Source: Candidatus Thiodictyon syntrophicum
GTDB taxonomy: Bacteria > Pseudomonadota > Gammaproteobacteria > Chromatiales > Chromatiaceae
DNA: 64,000 nt
Assembly: GCF_002813775.1 (NCBI RefSeq)
Contig: NZ_CP020370.1
Coordinates: forward strand, 2,009,501 to 2,073,500
Direction: 5' to 3'
The position numbers and the translations under genes were made by a program. The notes beneath the pieces are model-generated. The model had not been told where the DNA came from. It saw only the letters and a program-made list of their open reading frames with translations, and made no database searches. Below are positions 9,400 through 17,730 of this stretch, piece by piece. Numbering within the stretch: the stretch's first letter is position 1; each line of letters begins with the position of its first letter.

Positions 9400-9834
9400 A
9401 TGTCCGAGAGTCTCCACATCATCTGCCCCGCCTGTGACGCCATCAACCGGGTCCCCGGCGCGCGCCTGGGGGCGGACCCCAAGTGCGGTCAGTGTCACCG
9501 CCCGCTCTTCACCGGTGCCCCGGTCGCCCTGGACGAGGCCCGCTTCGCCCGCTTCCTGGCCCGCGACCAACTGCCCCTGCTGGTGGACTTCTGGGCGCCC
9601 TGGTGCGGCCCCTGCCGCGCCATGGCCCCCGCCTTCGAGTCCGCCGCCCGCGCTCTGGAGCCGGCCTTCCGGCTCGCCAAGGTCAATACTGAGGAGGCCC
9701 AGGGGCTGGGCGCCCGCCTGGGGATTCGCAGCATCCCCACACTCGCCCTGTTCCGCGGCGGCGCCGAGGTGGCGCGCACCGCCGGTGCCATGGATGCCCA
9801 CAGCATCGTCACCTGGGCCAGGCAGCATGGGTGA
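9400..9834 (+). CDS. trxC: Thioredoxin 2 (zinc-finger thioredoxin)
   Basis: A 144-residue protein with the TrxC layout. An N-terminal zinc ribbon has Cys9, Cys12, Cys29 and Cys32 (CPAC...CGQC); the thioredoxin fold follows with WCGPC at 68-72. TrxC reduces disulfides in cytoplasmic proteins and is induced by oxidative stress in E. coli. The start at 9400 gives MSESLHIICPACDAINR, the canonical N-terminus. It is divergently arranged with cnoX, so two thioredoxin-fold genes share a ~120-base intergenic region. Confidence 0.95.
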   Translation: MSESLHIICPACDAINRVPGARLGADPKCGQCHRPLFTGAPVALDEARFARFLARDQLPLLVDFWAPWCGPCRAMAPAFESAARALEPAFRLAKVNTEEAQGLGARLGIRSIPTLALFRGGAEVARTAGAMDAHSIVTWARQHG

Positions 9835-9880
9835 AGCGGGCCGCCGGGCATTGAACGATCTATCTCAGGAGCGCTGACCC

Positions 9881-10108
9881 ATGCAAGTAGAACGGCGGTT
9901 TGAGCAGGTTAAGAATCGGCGGGTGTCCATTGAGTTGCCGGACTGCTTCAATGATCGGCACGTCGAGATCATCGTTTTGGCGTTGGACGAGCCCCGCAAT
10001 GAGACGCCGCGCGTGCAACGTTGCCCCCATCCCGATATCGCAGGCCAGGTCAGGATTTACGGTGATATTCTCAGTACGGTTCCGGAAAGCGACTGGAATT
10101 TGCCGTGA
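9881..10108 (+). CDS. Antitoxin of a VapBC-type module
   Basis: A 75-residue acidic protein. The N-terminal strand-rich segment (VKNRRVSIELPDCFNDRHVEIIVLAL) resembles the SpoVT/AbrB-like or DUF2281-like antitoxins found ahead of PIN toxins. The C-terminal tail (HPDIAGQVRIYGDILSTVPESDWNLP) matches the conserved toxin-wrapping tail of that group. TGA at 10106-10108 overlaps the ATG of the PIN gene at 10108, so translation is coupled. The usual role would be to bind and neutralise the PIN ribonuclease and repress the operon. Confidence 0.75.
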   Translation: MQVERRFEQVKNRRVSIELPDCFNDRHVEIIVLALDEPRNETPRVQRCPHPDIAGQVRIYGDILSTVPESDWNLP

Positions 10109-10500
10109 TGGTCGTGCTCGACACCCATATCTGGTTGTGGTGGATCAATCGCGAGCAGGCCCGACTCAAGCCGGCGTGGACAGCGCGCATCGACAGCGCC
10201 GAGCAGGTCGGTGTCTCCGCGATTTCCTGTTTTGAGGTGGCTTGGCTGAACCACCACGGCCGCATCGAGCTGCCCGGTCCCCTGCACGACTGGTTCGAGA
10301 AGGCGCTGGACGGTTCCGGCATTGCGTTGTTGCCGATTACACCGGAGATCGCTCGCGTCGCGGTCGAGCTTCCCGAGCACCACCGTGATCCTCAAGACCG
10401 CCTGATCATCGCAACCGCCATTGCGCGCGACGCTATGCTCATCTCGGTGGATGAGAAGTTCCTCCTTTATTCGGAACTCGCCGGGCACTTAATGCAGTGA
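10108..10500 (+). CDS. PIN-domain toxin (VapC-like)
   Basis: A 130-residue PIN-domain protein. The acidic site residues are visible: Asp5 in VLDTHIWLWW, the glutamate in ISCFEVAWL, and the aspartates of DPQDRLIIATA, followed by SVDEKF. VapC-type toxins are Mg-dependent RNases cutting tRNA or rRNA. The THIWLW signature places it in the group paired with this antitoxin type. A GTG at 10105 could also serve as start, but ATG 10108 gives the tighter stop-start overlap. Confidence 0.85.
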   Translation: MVVLDTHIWLWWINREQARLKPAWTARIDSAEQVGVSAISCFEVAWLNHHGRIELPGPLHDWFEKALDGSGIALLPITPEIARVAVELPEHHRDPQDRLIIATAIARDAMLISVDEKFLLYSELAGHLMQ

Positions 10501-10554
10501 TATCCGTGCCGGTCAGGATGCAATCGGATGCCTATGGCAGCACTGGCATGCAAC

Positions 10555-11172
10555 TCAGCCCGCGGATGACTTCAGTGCCGTCCGCAACCCGCGTACCGCC
10601 TGGGTCTGGCTCGGGTAGGCCATGAAGCGGACGATGAGATCCGGGTCGAGATCCGGCAGGAGGCGGCTGCGCTGGGTCTGGGTATAGGCATCGCCCTCAA
10701 GGCAATAGATGCGCAGGGCGCCGTTTTGCCAGAACCACACCTCCGGGACGCCCAGGCCGCGGTAGACCTCCAGCTTATCGATTCCGCCCGAGCTCCAGAT
10801 GACCTCGACTGCGAGATCCGGAATGGTCGGGGGGGCCGTCCAGACACCCAGCACGTAGCATTCATCGGCCTCGACGCCCCGGGCCTTGGCCTCTTTGCGC
10901 ACGGTCCAGGAGCCGCAGCCCTGAAGCTCGAGGCCGCGCTCCTCGGCGTAGGTCTCGATGAGGCGTCCAAGCAGGGTCTTCTGCGTCTCATGGTCGATGG
11001 CGGGTGTCATCAGTTCCACTTCTCCGTCGAGATAGGTCAGGCGCGTGCCGCTACTCTCGCCGCGCATGGCGAGCAGCGCCTCGTAGTCCTGCCAGCGGAT
11101 ACCGTGCAATTGCACCCGCTGGTCCAGGGTCTCACCCGGCGTATTGCAGCGAGTCGGTGTGGTCGTACTCAT
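10555..11172 (-). CDS. Uma2 family (DUF820) restriction-endonuclease-like protein
   Basis: A 205-residue protein with the Uma2/DUF820 signature: TYLDGEVELMTP...H with the acidic catalytic residue, EADECYVLG, IPDLAVEVIWSSGGIDKLEVYRGLGVPEVWFW (the D-x-E-V-I...K nuclease core), and a C-terminal LRIYCLEGDAY hairpin. The fold is PD-(D/E)XK-like. The family is abundant in cyanobacteria and some purple bacteria, often next to mobile genes, with no settled role. The start at ATG 11170-11172 is preferred over an upstream ATG because family similarity begins about 20 residues after it. The gene lies just downstream of metH on the opposite side of a 56-base gap. Confidence 0.8.
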   Translation of the reverse strand: MSTTTPTRCNTPGETLDQRVQLHGIRWQDYEALLAMRGESSGTRLTYLDGEVELMTPAIDHETQKTLLGRLIETYAEERGLELQGCGSWTVRKEAKARGVEADECYVLGVWTAPPTIPDLAVEVIWSSGGIDKLEVYRGLGVPEVWFWQNGALRIYCLEGDAYTQTQRSRLLPDLDPDLIVRFMAYPSQTQAVRGLRTALKSSAG

Positions 11173-11228
11173 GCCAGTTCTCCGGCGGTGGTCTGCGTCT
11201 TGGCGGTATTGGTCCCCACACCGGGCAT

Positions 11229-13880
11229 TCATTCCACGTCATAGGCGAGATTGGGCCCCAGCCAGCGTTCGATCTCGGCCACCGGCATCCCTTTACGCTC
11301 GGCATAGTCGCTGACCTGGTCGCGGTTGATCTTGCCGACGGCGAAATAGCGGCTGTCGGGGTGGGAGAAATAGAGCCCGGAGACCGCGGCGGTGGGGACC
11401 ATGGCCTTGGATTCGGTGAGCCAGATGCCGGTGTTGCGCTCGGCGTCGAGCAATTGCCAGAGCAGGTCCTTTTCGGTGTGGTCCGGGCAGGCGGGGTAGC
11501 CCAGCGCCGGGCGGATGCCCTGGTATTGCTCGTCGATCAGGGCGTCCGCGGCCAGGCGTTCATCCTCGGCGTAGCGCCAGTGGCGGGTGCGCACGCGCTG
11601 ATGGAGCATCTCGGCCAGGGCCTCGGCGAGGCGGTCGGCCAGGGCCTTGAGCAGCAGGGCCGAATAGTCGTCGAGTGCGGCCTCGAAGCGCTTGACGTGG
11701 GCGTCGATGCCCTCGCCCGCGGTGCAGGCGAAGCCGCCGATGTAGTCCGGGATGCCGGTATCCGCCGGGGCGATGAAATCGGCCAGACACTCGTTGGGTC
11801 GACCCGCGGGCTGCTTGCCCTGCTTGCGCAGGCAGTGGAAGGTGACCAGGGGGTCGCCCCGGGACTCGTCCGCATAGACCAGGATGTCATCGCCCACCGC
11901 GTTGGCCGGGAAGAGCCCGATCACCGCGTGGGCCGCGAGCCACCGCTCCGAGATGATCCGGTGCAGCATGTCGAGTGCATCGGCGTGGAGTTTGCGGGCC
12001 TCCTCGCCCTTTTCCGGGTCGTCCAGGATCTGGGGGAAGCGGCCCTTGAGTTGCCAGGCATGGAAGAAGAAGGTCCAGTCGATATAGGCCGCGATCTCCG
12101 CGAGCGGGATGTCCTTGAAGACCTGGATGCCGGGCTCCGCCGGGGTCGGCGGCTGGTAATGCTCCCAGTCGATGGGGGTGCGGTTGGCCTGGGCCGCGGC
12201 GAGCGGGATGAGGTCCCGCGCCTCGTCGCGGGCGGCGCGGCGCACGCGGACCTCTTCATATTCGGTGCGGATGGCGGCCACGTAGTTCTCCTTCAGGTCT
12301 TTGGACAGAAGGCTGCCCACCACGCCGACGGCGCGGGAGGCGTCTTTCACATGCACGACCGGGTGCGCGTAGTGGGGCTCGATCTTGACCGCGGTATGGA
12401 GTTTGGAGGTGGTCGCGCCGCCGATCAGCAGCGGCACCGTGAACCCCTGGCGCTGCATCTCGCGCGCGACGTGGACCATCTCATCGAGTGACGGGGTGAT
12501 GAGCCCGGAGAGCCCGATGATATCCGCCTTGACCTCGCGCGCCCGGGCCAGGATGCGGTCCGCCGGGACCATGACGCCCATATCCTCCACCGCATAATTG
12601 TTGCATTGCAGGACGACGCCGACGATGTTCTTGCCGATGTCGTGCACATCGCCCTTGACGGTGGCGAGCAGGATGCGGCCCTGGGTCTGCCCGGTGCTCT
12701 TCTCCTGCGCCAGGAAGGGCTCCAGATAGGCGACCGCGCGCTTCATGACACGGGCGGACTTGACCACCTGGGGCAGGAACATTTTGCCCTCACCGAAGAG
12801 GTCGCCCACGACATTCATGCCGTCCATGAGCGGGCCCTCGATCACATTGATCGGCCGGCCGAGCGTCTGGCGCGCCTCCTCCGTATCGGCCTCGATGAAG
12901 TCGGTAATGCCCTTGATCAGGGCGTGCTCGATACGCTTGGCGACCGGTCTATCCCGCCAGGACAGGTCCTGTTTGTTCTCCATCCCCGAGCCGTCGCCCT
13001 TGTATTTGGGGGCCAGGTCGATCAGGCGTTCGGTGGCGTCCGGGCGGCGATTCAGGATCACGTCCTCCACCGCCGTGCGCAACTCCGCCGGCAGGTCGTC
13101 ATAGACGGCCAACTGGCCGGCGTTGACGATGCCCATATCCATGCCGGCACGCACCGCGTGATAGAGGAATACGGAATGGATCGCCTCGCGTACCGGGTTG
13201 TTGCCGCGGAACGAGAAGGAGACATTGGAGACGCCGCCGGAGACCCGGGCATGGGGCAGGTGGGCCTTGATGCGGCGGGTCGCCTCGATGAAGTCCACCG
13301 CGTAGTTGTTGTGCTCCTCGATCCCGGTGGCGACGGCGAAGATGTTGGGGTCGAAACAGATGTCCTCGGGCGGGAAGTCGAGTTCGTCGACCAGGATACG
13401 GTAGGCGCGTTCACAGATGGCGAACTTGCGCTCCTGGGTGTCGGCCTGGCCCTGCTCGTCGAAGGCCATGACGACGATGGCCGCCCCGTAGCGCCGGCAC
13501 TTGCGCGCCTGGCGGCGGAACGCCTCCTCGCCCTCCTTCATGCTGATCGAATTGACGATCGCCTTGCCCTGGACACATTTGAGTCCGGCCTCGATCACCT
13601 CCCATTTGGAGGAGTCGATCATGATCGGCACCCGGGCGATGTCCGGCTCCGCGGCGATCAGGTTCAGAAACCTGGTCATGGCCGCCTTGGAGTCCAGCAT
13701 CGCCTCGTCCATATTGATGTCGATGACCTGGGCGCCGTTTTCCACCTGGGCCCGCGCCACGGCCAGTGCGGCATCGAACTTGCCGTCCAGGATCAGGCGC
13801 TTGAAGACGGCGGAGCCGGTGACATTGCTGCGCTCACCGACGTTGATGAAGGTGGCGGTGGGACGGGCTTGAGTGGTCAT
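11229..13880 (-). CDS. metH: Cobalamin-dependent methionine synthase lacking the homocysteine-binding module
   Basis: An 883-residue protein, against ~1230 for the complete enzyme. In order it has the pterin-binding domain (from [17 protein letters not shown], ~10-300), the cobalamin cap, the B12-binding domain with GDVHDIGKN carrying the cobalt-ligating His, and the AdoMet reactivation domain ([15 protein letters not shown]) ending NLAYDVE. The N-terminal ~350-residue zinc/homocysteine module is absent: the protein starts exactly at the domain border. Split metH exists in other proteobacteria, normally with the homocysteine gene adjacent, but here the upstream gene is a PIN toxin whose TGA overlaps this ATG. 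Either the missing module is encoded elsewhere or a rearrangement removed it. Confidence 0.93.
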   Translation of the reverse strand: MTTQARPTATFINVGERSNVTGSAVFKRLILDGKFDAALAVARAQVENGAQVIDINMDEAMLDSKAAMTRFLNLIAAEPDIARVPIMIDSSKWEVIEAGLKCVQGKAIVNSISMKEGEEAFRRQARKCRRYGAAIVVMAFDEQGQADTQERKFAICERAYRILVDELDFPPEDICFDPNIFAVATGIEEHNNYAVDFIEATRRIKAHLPHARVSGGVSNVSFSFRGNNPVREAIHSVFLYHAVRAGMDMGIVNAGQLAVYDDLPAELRTAVEDVILNRRPDATERLIDLAPKYKGDGSGMENKQDLSWRDRPVAKRIEHALIKGITDFIEADTEEARQTLGRPINVIEGPLMDGMNVVGDLFGEGKMFLPQVVKSARVMKRAVAYLEPFLAQEKSTGQTQGRILLATVKGDVHDIGKNIVGVVLQCNNYAVEDMGVMVPADRILARAREVKADIIGLSGLITPSLDEMVHVAREMQRQGFTVPLLIGGATTSKLHTAVKIEPHYAHPVVHVKDASRAVGVVGSLLSKDLKENYVAAIRTEYEEVRVRRAARDEARDLIPLAAAQANRTPIDWEHYQPPTPAEPGIQVFKDIPLAEIAAYIDWTFFFHAWQLKGRFPQILDDPEKGEEARKLHADALDMLHRIISERWLAAHAVIGLFPANAVGDDILVYADESRGDPLVTFHCLRKQGKQPAGRPNECLADFIAPADTGIPDYIGGFACTAGEGIDAHVKRFEAALDDYSALLLKALADRLAEALAEMLHQRVRTRHWRYAEDERLAADALIDEQYQGIRPALGYPACPDHTEKDLLWQLLDAERNTGIWLTESKAMVPTAAVSGLYFSHPDSRYFAVGKINRDQVSDYAERKGMPVAEIERWLGPNLAYDVE

Positions 13881-14305
13881 GGCAGCTCGCGAAAGGGGTT
13901 TTCGACCATCAGGCCGTCGAAGTCGCGGCCGTGTTGGAGGTCTTCGGTATAGAGGATGCGGGCCTTGGCGCGACGGGCGGCTTCGACGATCAGCGCGTCC
14001 CAAAAGGCGATCTGATCCTGGCGACCGCGCGCGATCGCGGCGAGAATCAGGGGGGGGTCCTCCACCACCAAGGGGTAGCGGGCAAACTCCCGCACGGCCA
14101 TTTCAGCCACCTTCGAGGGTAATGGCGGGTTCAGCCGCCGCGTCGTGACCCAATAGAATTCCTTGAGGACCTGGGTACTGACAGCCAATTCAGCCGCTCC
14201 GCCGGCCCTGTCGATCAGGGCCATGGCCCGGGTTCGCTTGACCCCGGCGTCCTTATCGTAGGCATAGATAAAGACGTTGCTATCGGCGAAAAACCGGACG
14301 GTCAT
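13877..14305 (-). CDS. PIN-domain toxin
   Basis: A 142-residue PIN-domain protein: Asp8 in [13 protein letters not shown], an internal acidic helix ([12 protein letters not shown]), and [26 protein letters not shown], which carries the last catalytic aspartates. This subgroup is the [10 protein letters not shown] type of PIN toxins. It overlaps the antitoxin gene upstream by 26 bases and its TGA overlaps the metH ATG, so the three genes read as one translationally coupled run. ATG 14303-14305 is chosen because the PIN fold begins directly after it. Confidence 0.85.
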   Translation of the reverse strand: MTVRFFADSNVFIYAYDKDAGVKRTRAMALIDRAGGAAELAVSTQVLKEFYWVTTRRLNPPLPSKVAEMAVREFARYPLVVEDPPLILAAIARGRQDQIAFWDALIVEAARRAKARILYTEDLQHGRDFDGLMVENPFRELP

Positions 14306-14528
14306 AGATTTCCTCGCGAGTCCAGGTGCGCCCTTCGGGACCGGAGCCGGCCTCCGATTGGCTTGCCAGTTCCAGGATGCGGTCGGTGGCCTCGCGGGCG
14401 GCCGAGCGGTGGTCCGCGTAGGCGTCCAAAAAGTCACGCACGACGGCGTTGACCGAGGTGTTCTCGGTCAAGGCGCGCAGCCGTGCCCGTTTCAGGGTCT
14501 GTTCTGCGATGGTTACGGTCAGATTCAT
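14280..14528 (-). CDS. Ribbon-helix-helix antitoxin for the PIN toxin
   Basis: An 82-residue protein. The N-terminus MNLTVTIAEQTLKRARLRALTENTSVNAVVRDFLDAYA is a typical ribbon-helix-helix DNA-binding segment, and the C-terminal part ([16 protein letters not shown]) is the toxin-binding tail. It overlaps the PIN gene. The pair probably represses its own promoter, which would also control metH downstream. Confidence 0.8.
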   Translation of the reverse strand: MNLTVTIAEQTLKRARLRALTENTSVNAVVRDFLDAYADHRSAAREATDRILELASQSEAGSGPEGRTWTREEIYDRPVFRR

Positions 14529-14607
14529 TGACGGGTCTCCGGGGTCGACACGAGATCAGTGTAGCACGGCAATCGCGCGGCATTGCCGCCCGGCGGGTCC
14601 CGCCGAC

Positions 14608-15273
14608 TCAATCCGTATCCGTCGGGGGTCCGCAATCCGCCGGTTGTCGATTGCTGGCCTGATCCAGATAGCGGCGCGCCTGCATCAGCAGGTGTTTGTG
14701 CCCCAACAGGATCTGCCAACGACTGCCGCCCAACTGGCGCCACAGCCGGGCGGAGCGGATGGCGGCGAGCAGCAGGGCGCGGATACGCACCTGGTTGTCC
14801 GGGTTCTGGAGGTGATTGGAGGCGCCGCGGACCAGGATGCGGGGTTTGAGGTGGCTCAGGGTCTCGCTGTAGAGGTCGGCGAACCGGGCCAGGACGTCGG
14901 GGTGCAGCAAGGGGCAGCGTTCATGCAGCACCGCGGCCCCCGCGATCCCCTCGCCGATGCGCTCCAGCAGCTCGGGCTGGGCGGACAGTTTACGCTCCAG
15001 CCGGATGACCGAGGCGGCATAGCGGGTCAGCTCCAGATCGCGCTCGGGCCTGCCGGTGAGCTGGGCGACGAGTTGGCGCGCCCCGTTGGCCATGGCCCCG
15101 GGGGGGCCGTAGACCGCCGCGGTGTCCACTGCGTCGATTTGCAACAGGCTGTAGATGCAGGGCTCCATGGCCGCGGTGTCGGCGCTGCCGGTGCGGGCGA
15201 TACGCATCACACAGGCGACCGCCTGGTAGATGCCGGCGAGTGCGGTCACGCGGTCCTGATCGTCGTGGGCCAT
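14608..15273 (-). CDS. hflD: High-frequency lysogenization protein HflD
   Basis: A 221-residue, helix-rich protein matching HflD: DDQDRVTALAGIYQAVACVMRIARTGSAD at the N-terminus, then the conserved LLQIDAVDTAAVYG and YAASVIRLERKL segments and RIRALLLAAIRSARLWRQLGGSRWQ near the C-terminus. HflD is a peripheral inner-membrane protein; in E. coli it binds phage lambda CII and lowers lysogeny. Its usual neighbours are mnmA and purB. mnmA lies upstream on the same strand, but a BrnTA module and repeats separate them by ~1.26 kb. Confidence 0.92.
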   Translation of the reverse strand: MAHDDQDRVTALAGIYQAVACVMRIARTGSADTAAMEPCIYSLLQIDAVDTAAVYGPPGAMANGARQLVAQLTGRPERDLELTRYAASVIRLERKLSAQPELLERIGEGIAGAAVLHERCPLLHPDVLARFADLYSETLSHLKPRILVRGASNHLQNPDNQVRIRALLLAAIRSARLWRQLGGSRWQILLGHKHLLMQARRYLDQASNRQPADCGPPTDTD

Positions 15274-15363
15274 GGGGTGCTGCGGCTCCGGTCCGGGAAG
15301 GTCTTTGAAGGTGCGACAGGATACCAGCGACGCCGGGCGCGCGCCCGGGGTCGCGGGGGCGCG

Positions 15364-15556
15364 GGTGCGATCAGATCTGATGTGTTAACGCATATCTCGT
15401 AGGGTACGCATCGCGTACCTTACAGCTACCGGACGTTCCCACGGACCGGGCGTCGTTGTCGTTGTCGTTGTCGTGATCGTGGTCGGATTGTTCGATTACG
15501 ACAACGACAACGACAACGACCAGGACAGCGTACCCGGGATCTTGGTCACCGGGCGG
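15364..15556. repeat. Dispersed (GTCGTT)n palindromic element, copy 1
   Basis: Core 15421-15556: TACAGCTACCGG, then a 23-bp arm of (GTCGTT)n at 15452-15474, a 23-base spacer, the perfect reverse complement at 15498-15520, then a CCCGGGATCTTGGTCAC end. The inverted core recurs at 30565-30688. A palindromic 20-mer, GGTGCGATCAGATCTGATGT, begins at 15364 and recurs with one mismatch at 30545. Between them, 15398-15417 forms a small GGTACGC hairpin. The element is noncoding and looks like a MITE or large REP-type element. Confidence 0.75.
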
Positions 15557-15586
15557 GACGGGGTTTGCAACCCCGTCCCGAACGTT
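15551..15586. repeat. Terminator-like GC hairpin repeat, left of brnTA
   Basis: GGGCGGGACGGGG and CCCCGTCCCG pair around TTTGCAA and are followed by AACGTTTCG. A near-identical copy lies in the same orientation at 16430-16465. Another related hairpin, GGGCGGGGCGAATGCCCCGCCC, occupies about 15636-15657. Confidence 0.7.
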
Positions 15587-15696
15587 TCGAGGCCGGCGCC
15601 CATAGCGGATGCGGCCGCAGCTTCAAACGATTACGGGCGGGGCGAATGCCCCGCCCGGCCCGAGATCGACGGCGGGAGCATGGGTGACTCCGGACG

Positions 15697-15981
15697 CTAG
15701 GCCCCGACCTCCCGCGCCGCCTCGTCCAGCAGGGCCTCCGGCACGCCCCGGCGCTTCAGCGCCGCGACCAGCCGCGCCGCGGGTCCGAAGTGCAACTGTG
15801 CCTCGTCGCGTCGCAGCCCCTCGCTGACATAAGACTTCAGCAGCGCTTGGTAACCGGAAAAACCCTTGCGGGGCGCGACCTCCTTGAGCGACTCCACCAC
15901 GTCCACGGGGATGCGCAGCGTAATGGTCGTCATCGGCCGGTCCGTCGCCAGCCGGGTCTTGATCAGTTCAGGAATGCTCAT
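15697..15981 (-). CDS. brnA: BrnA-type antitoxin
   Basis: A 94-residue protein. The segment MTTITLRIPVDVVESLKEVAPRKGFSGYQALLKSYVSEGL is a ribbon-helix-helix DNA-binding domain as in BrnA antitoxins. It overlaps the toxin gene by 14 bases and follows it, the normal brnT-brnA order. BrnA neutralises BrnT and represses the operon. An alternative start is the internal ATG at MTTITLR (residue 17). Confidence 0.8.
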   Translation of the reverse strand: MSIPELIKTRLATDRPMTTITLRIPVDVVESLKEVAPRKGFSGYQALLKSYVSEGLRRDEAQLHFGPAARLVAALKRRGVPEALLDEAAREVGA

Positions 15982-16267
15982 GTTTGCGCCGCTCCTCGTT
16001 GGTCGCCCGACGGGCGGAAATGATGCGGATATGGTCGCCCTTGATCACGATATGCACCACGAACAGCAGGCGGCCGGTCTCGTCATACCCGATGATCGCA
16101 TCGCGCGCTTGCGCGTTGCGGTCGGCCGGGACCAGCCGAAATAGTGGGTCGAAAAACACGGTCGCCGCCTGCTTGAAGGTGACCCCGTCGTGGCGACCGG
16201 GGTTGAGCGCAGCCTTGTCGCTGTCCCAGACGAAGGTCGCCCCATGGTGCTCGTAGAGGAAATCCAT
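15968..16267 (-). CDS. brnT: BrnT toxin (DUF497 RNase)
   Basis: A 99-residue protein with the BrnT pattern: FVWDSDKAALNPGRHDGVTFKQAATVFFDPL, then a conserved RDAIIGYDETGRLLFVVHIVIKGDHIRIISARRATNEERR. BrnT is a RelE-like ribonuclease that inhibits translation. ATG 16265-16267 starts directly before the domain. The toxin-antitoxin pair lies between mnmA and hflD, which are usually adjacent, and is bracketed by direct repeats. Confidence 0.87.
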   Translation of the reverse strand: MDFLYEHHGATFVWDSDKAALNPGRHDGVTFKQAATVFFDPLFRLVPADRNAQARDAIIGYDETGRLLFVVHIVIKGDHIRIISARRATNEERRKHEHS

Positions 16268-16362
16268 GGGACCCAGTGTATGTGGTGTCTTTAATTTGTC
16301 AATACAGGCGGAGGGCATCGCGCTACCGCCCAGGCGTGCCGTGAACGTCGCGCAGCGACGCC

Positions 16363-16385
16363 GTGGGAGCGGCTTCAGCCGCGAC
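16363..16385. repeat. REP-like hairpin
   Basis: GTGGGAGCGGCTTCAGCCGC followed by GAC: a GCGGCT/AGCCGC hairpin with the GTGGGAG head of REP-type palindromes common in gammaproteobacteria. Confidence 0.55.
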
Positions 16386-16429
16386 GGGCCGCGCGGAGAA
16401 CGCGGCTTCGGAGTTCGCCGCAGCGCCCG

Positions 16430-16465
16430 GGGCGGGACGGGGCATTCGCCCCGTCCCGAACCTTT
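16430..16465. repeat. Terminator-like GC hairpin repeat, right of brnTA
   Basis: A second copy of the 15551 hairpin in the same orientation: GGGCGGGACGGGG, loop CATTCG, CCCCGTCCCGAACCTTT. With the first copy it brackets brnTA, so recombination between them could excise the module. The copies may also simply be scattered intergenic repeats. Confidence 0.65.
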
Positions 16466-16535
16466 ACTGCGTCGCCGATTCGTACCCTGGGCTGGGAGGT
16501 TGGGCCGCCCGGACCGCTAGCGCGCTCGATCCGGG

Positions 16536-17666
16536 CTACGGGGACATCGCCCGCTCCACCGTCGCCCCGCCCAGGCAGGTATCGCCGGCGTAGAAGACCA
16601 CCGCCTGCCCGGGCGCCACCGCGCGCTGCGGCTCGACAAAACGCACCTCGCACCCCTGGTCGCTGATCATTGTGATAATGCACGCCTGTAAGGGCTGGCG
16701 ATGGCGCAGCCGGGCCTCGCAGGGGAAGGGCAGGGGGCCGGGCGGCAACCCGCGAATCCAGTGCAAGTGGTCCGCGGCGAGTGACTGGGACTGCAACAGC
16801 GGGTGGTCTCCCCCCTGAACCAGGATCAGCGCATTGCGTCCCGGGTCCTTGGCCGCGACGAACCAGGGGGCATCGGTTCCGCCCAGCACCCCGCCGACCC
16901 CTAGCCCCTGGCGCTGGCCGATGGTGTAATAGGTGAGCCCCTGGTGCTCCCCCAGCCGGCGGCCGTCCGGGGTCTCGATCGGCCCGGGTTCGCGCGGCAG
17001 GTAGCGGGCGAGGAAGTCGCGGAAGCGGCGCTCGCCGATGAAGCAGATCCCGGTGCTGTCGCGTTTCTCGGCGTTGTCGAGTCCAAGGCCGCGGGCGATG
17101 GTGCGCACCTGGGGCTTGGTGAGGTCGGCGAGCGGAAACAGCGCATGGCCCAATTGGGATTGGTCCAGCAGGTAGAGGAAATAGGTCTGGTCCTTGTTGG
17201 GGTCGGCGCACAGGCGCAACCGGCAGCCGTCCGAGTCGCGGGTGATGCGGGCATAGTGACCGGTCGCGATCCAGTCCGCCCCCAGCCCCAGGGCATGGTC
17301 CAGGAAGGCGCGGAACTTGATCTCGCGGTTGCACAGCACGTCCGGGTTGGGGGTGCGTAGCGCACGATAGTCCGCCAGGAACGACTCGAATACCTGGTCC
17401 CAATACTCGGTCGCGAAGTTGACCGTGCGCAACGCGATGCCGAGCCGTTGCGCGACCGCCGTGGCGTCCGCCAGGTCCTGGGCGGCGGCGCAGTAACCGG
17501 GCGCGTCGTCCTCCTCCCAGTTCTTCATGAACAGGGCCTCGACCCGGTAGCCCTGCTCGATCAGCCGGTGGGCGGCGACCGCGGAGTCGACCCCGCCGGA
17601 GAGACCGATCATGACCCGGTCGCCGGGTGCGGGCTGCCGCGCAGTTGCCTGAGGCTGATGCGTCAT
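16536..17666 (-). CDS. mnmA: tRNA 2-thiouridylase MnmA
   Basis: A 376-residue protein of normal length. The PP-loop GLSGGVDSAVAAHRLIEQGY is followed by MKNWEEDD, TPNPDVLCNREIKF with the first catalytic cysteine, GADWIATGHYARI, and DSTGICFIGERRFRDFL with the second. MnmA uses ATP and persulfide sulfur from the Tus/IscS relay to thiolate U34 of tRNAs for Lys, Glu and Gln. A GC-rich, tRNA-free interval with repeats follows. Confidence 0.96.
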   Translation of the reverse strand: MTHQPQATARQPAPGDRVMIGLSGGVDSAVAAHRLIEQGYRVEALFMKNWEEDDAPGYCAAAQDLADATAVAQRLGIALRTVNFATEYWDQVFESFLADYRALRTPNPDVLCNREIKFRAFLDHALGLGADWIATGHYARITRDSDGCRLRLCADPNKDQTYFLYLLDQSQLGHALFPLADLTKPQVRTIARGLGLDNAEKRDSTGICFIGERRFRDFLARYLPREPGPIETPDGRRLGEHQGLTYYTIGQRQGLGVGGVLGGTDAPWFVAAKDPGRNALILVQGGDHPLLQSQSLAADHLHWIRGLPPGPLPFPCEARLRHRQPLQACIITMISDQGCEVRFVEPQRAVAPGQAVVFYAGDTCLGGATVERAMSP

Positions 17667-17730
17667 GCTGGAAGAGAAGGAGATTTGCGTTCATTTGCGT
17701 TCATTTGCGGCTCAACTATCTTTGGTTGGA

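Noticed and set aside
12606-13952. 448-residue open frame opposite metH
   Set aside because: Antisense shadow of a GC-rich conserved gene; no domain pattern in its translation.
15421-15540. Possible CRISPR array or coding repeat
   Set aside because: The units are contiguous hexamers in inverted arrangement with no spacers; not a CRISPR layout.
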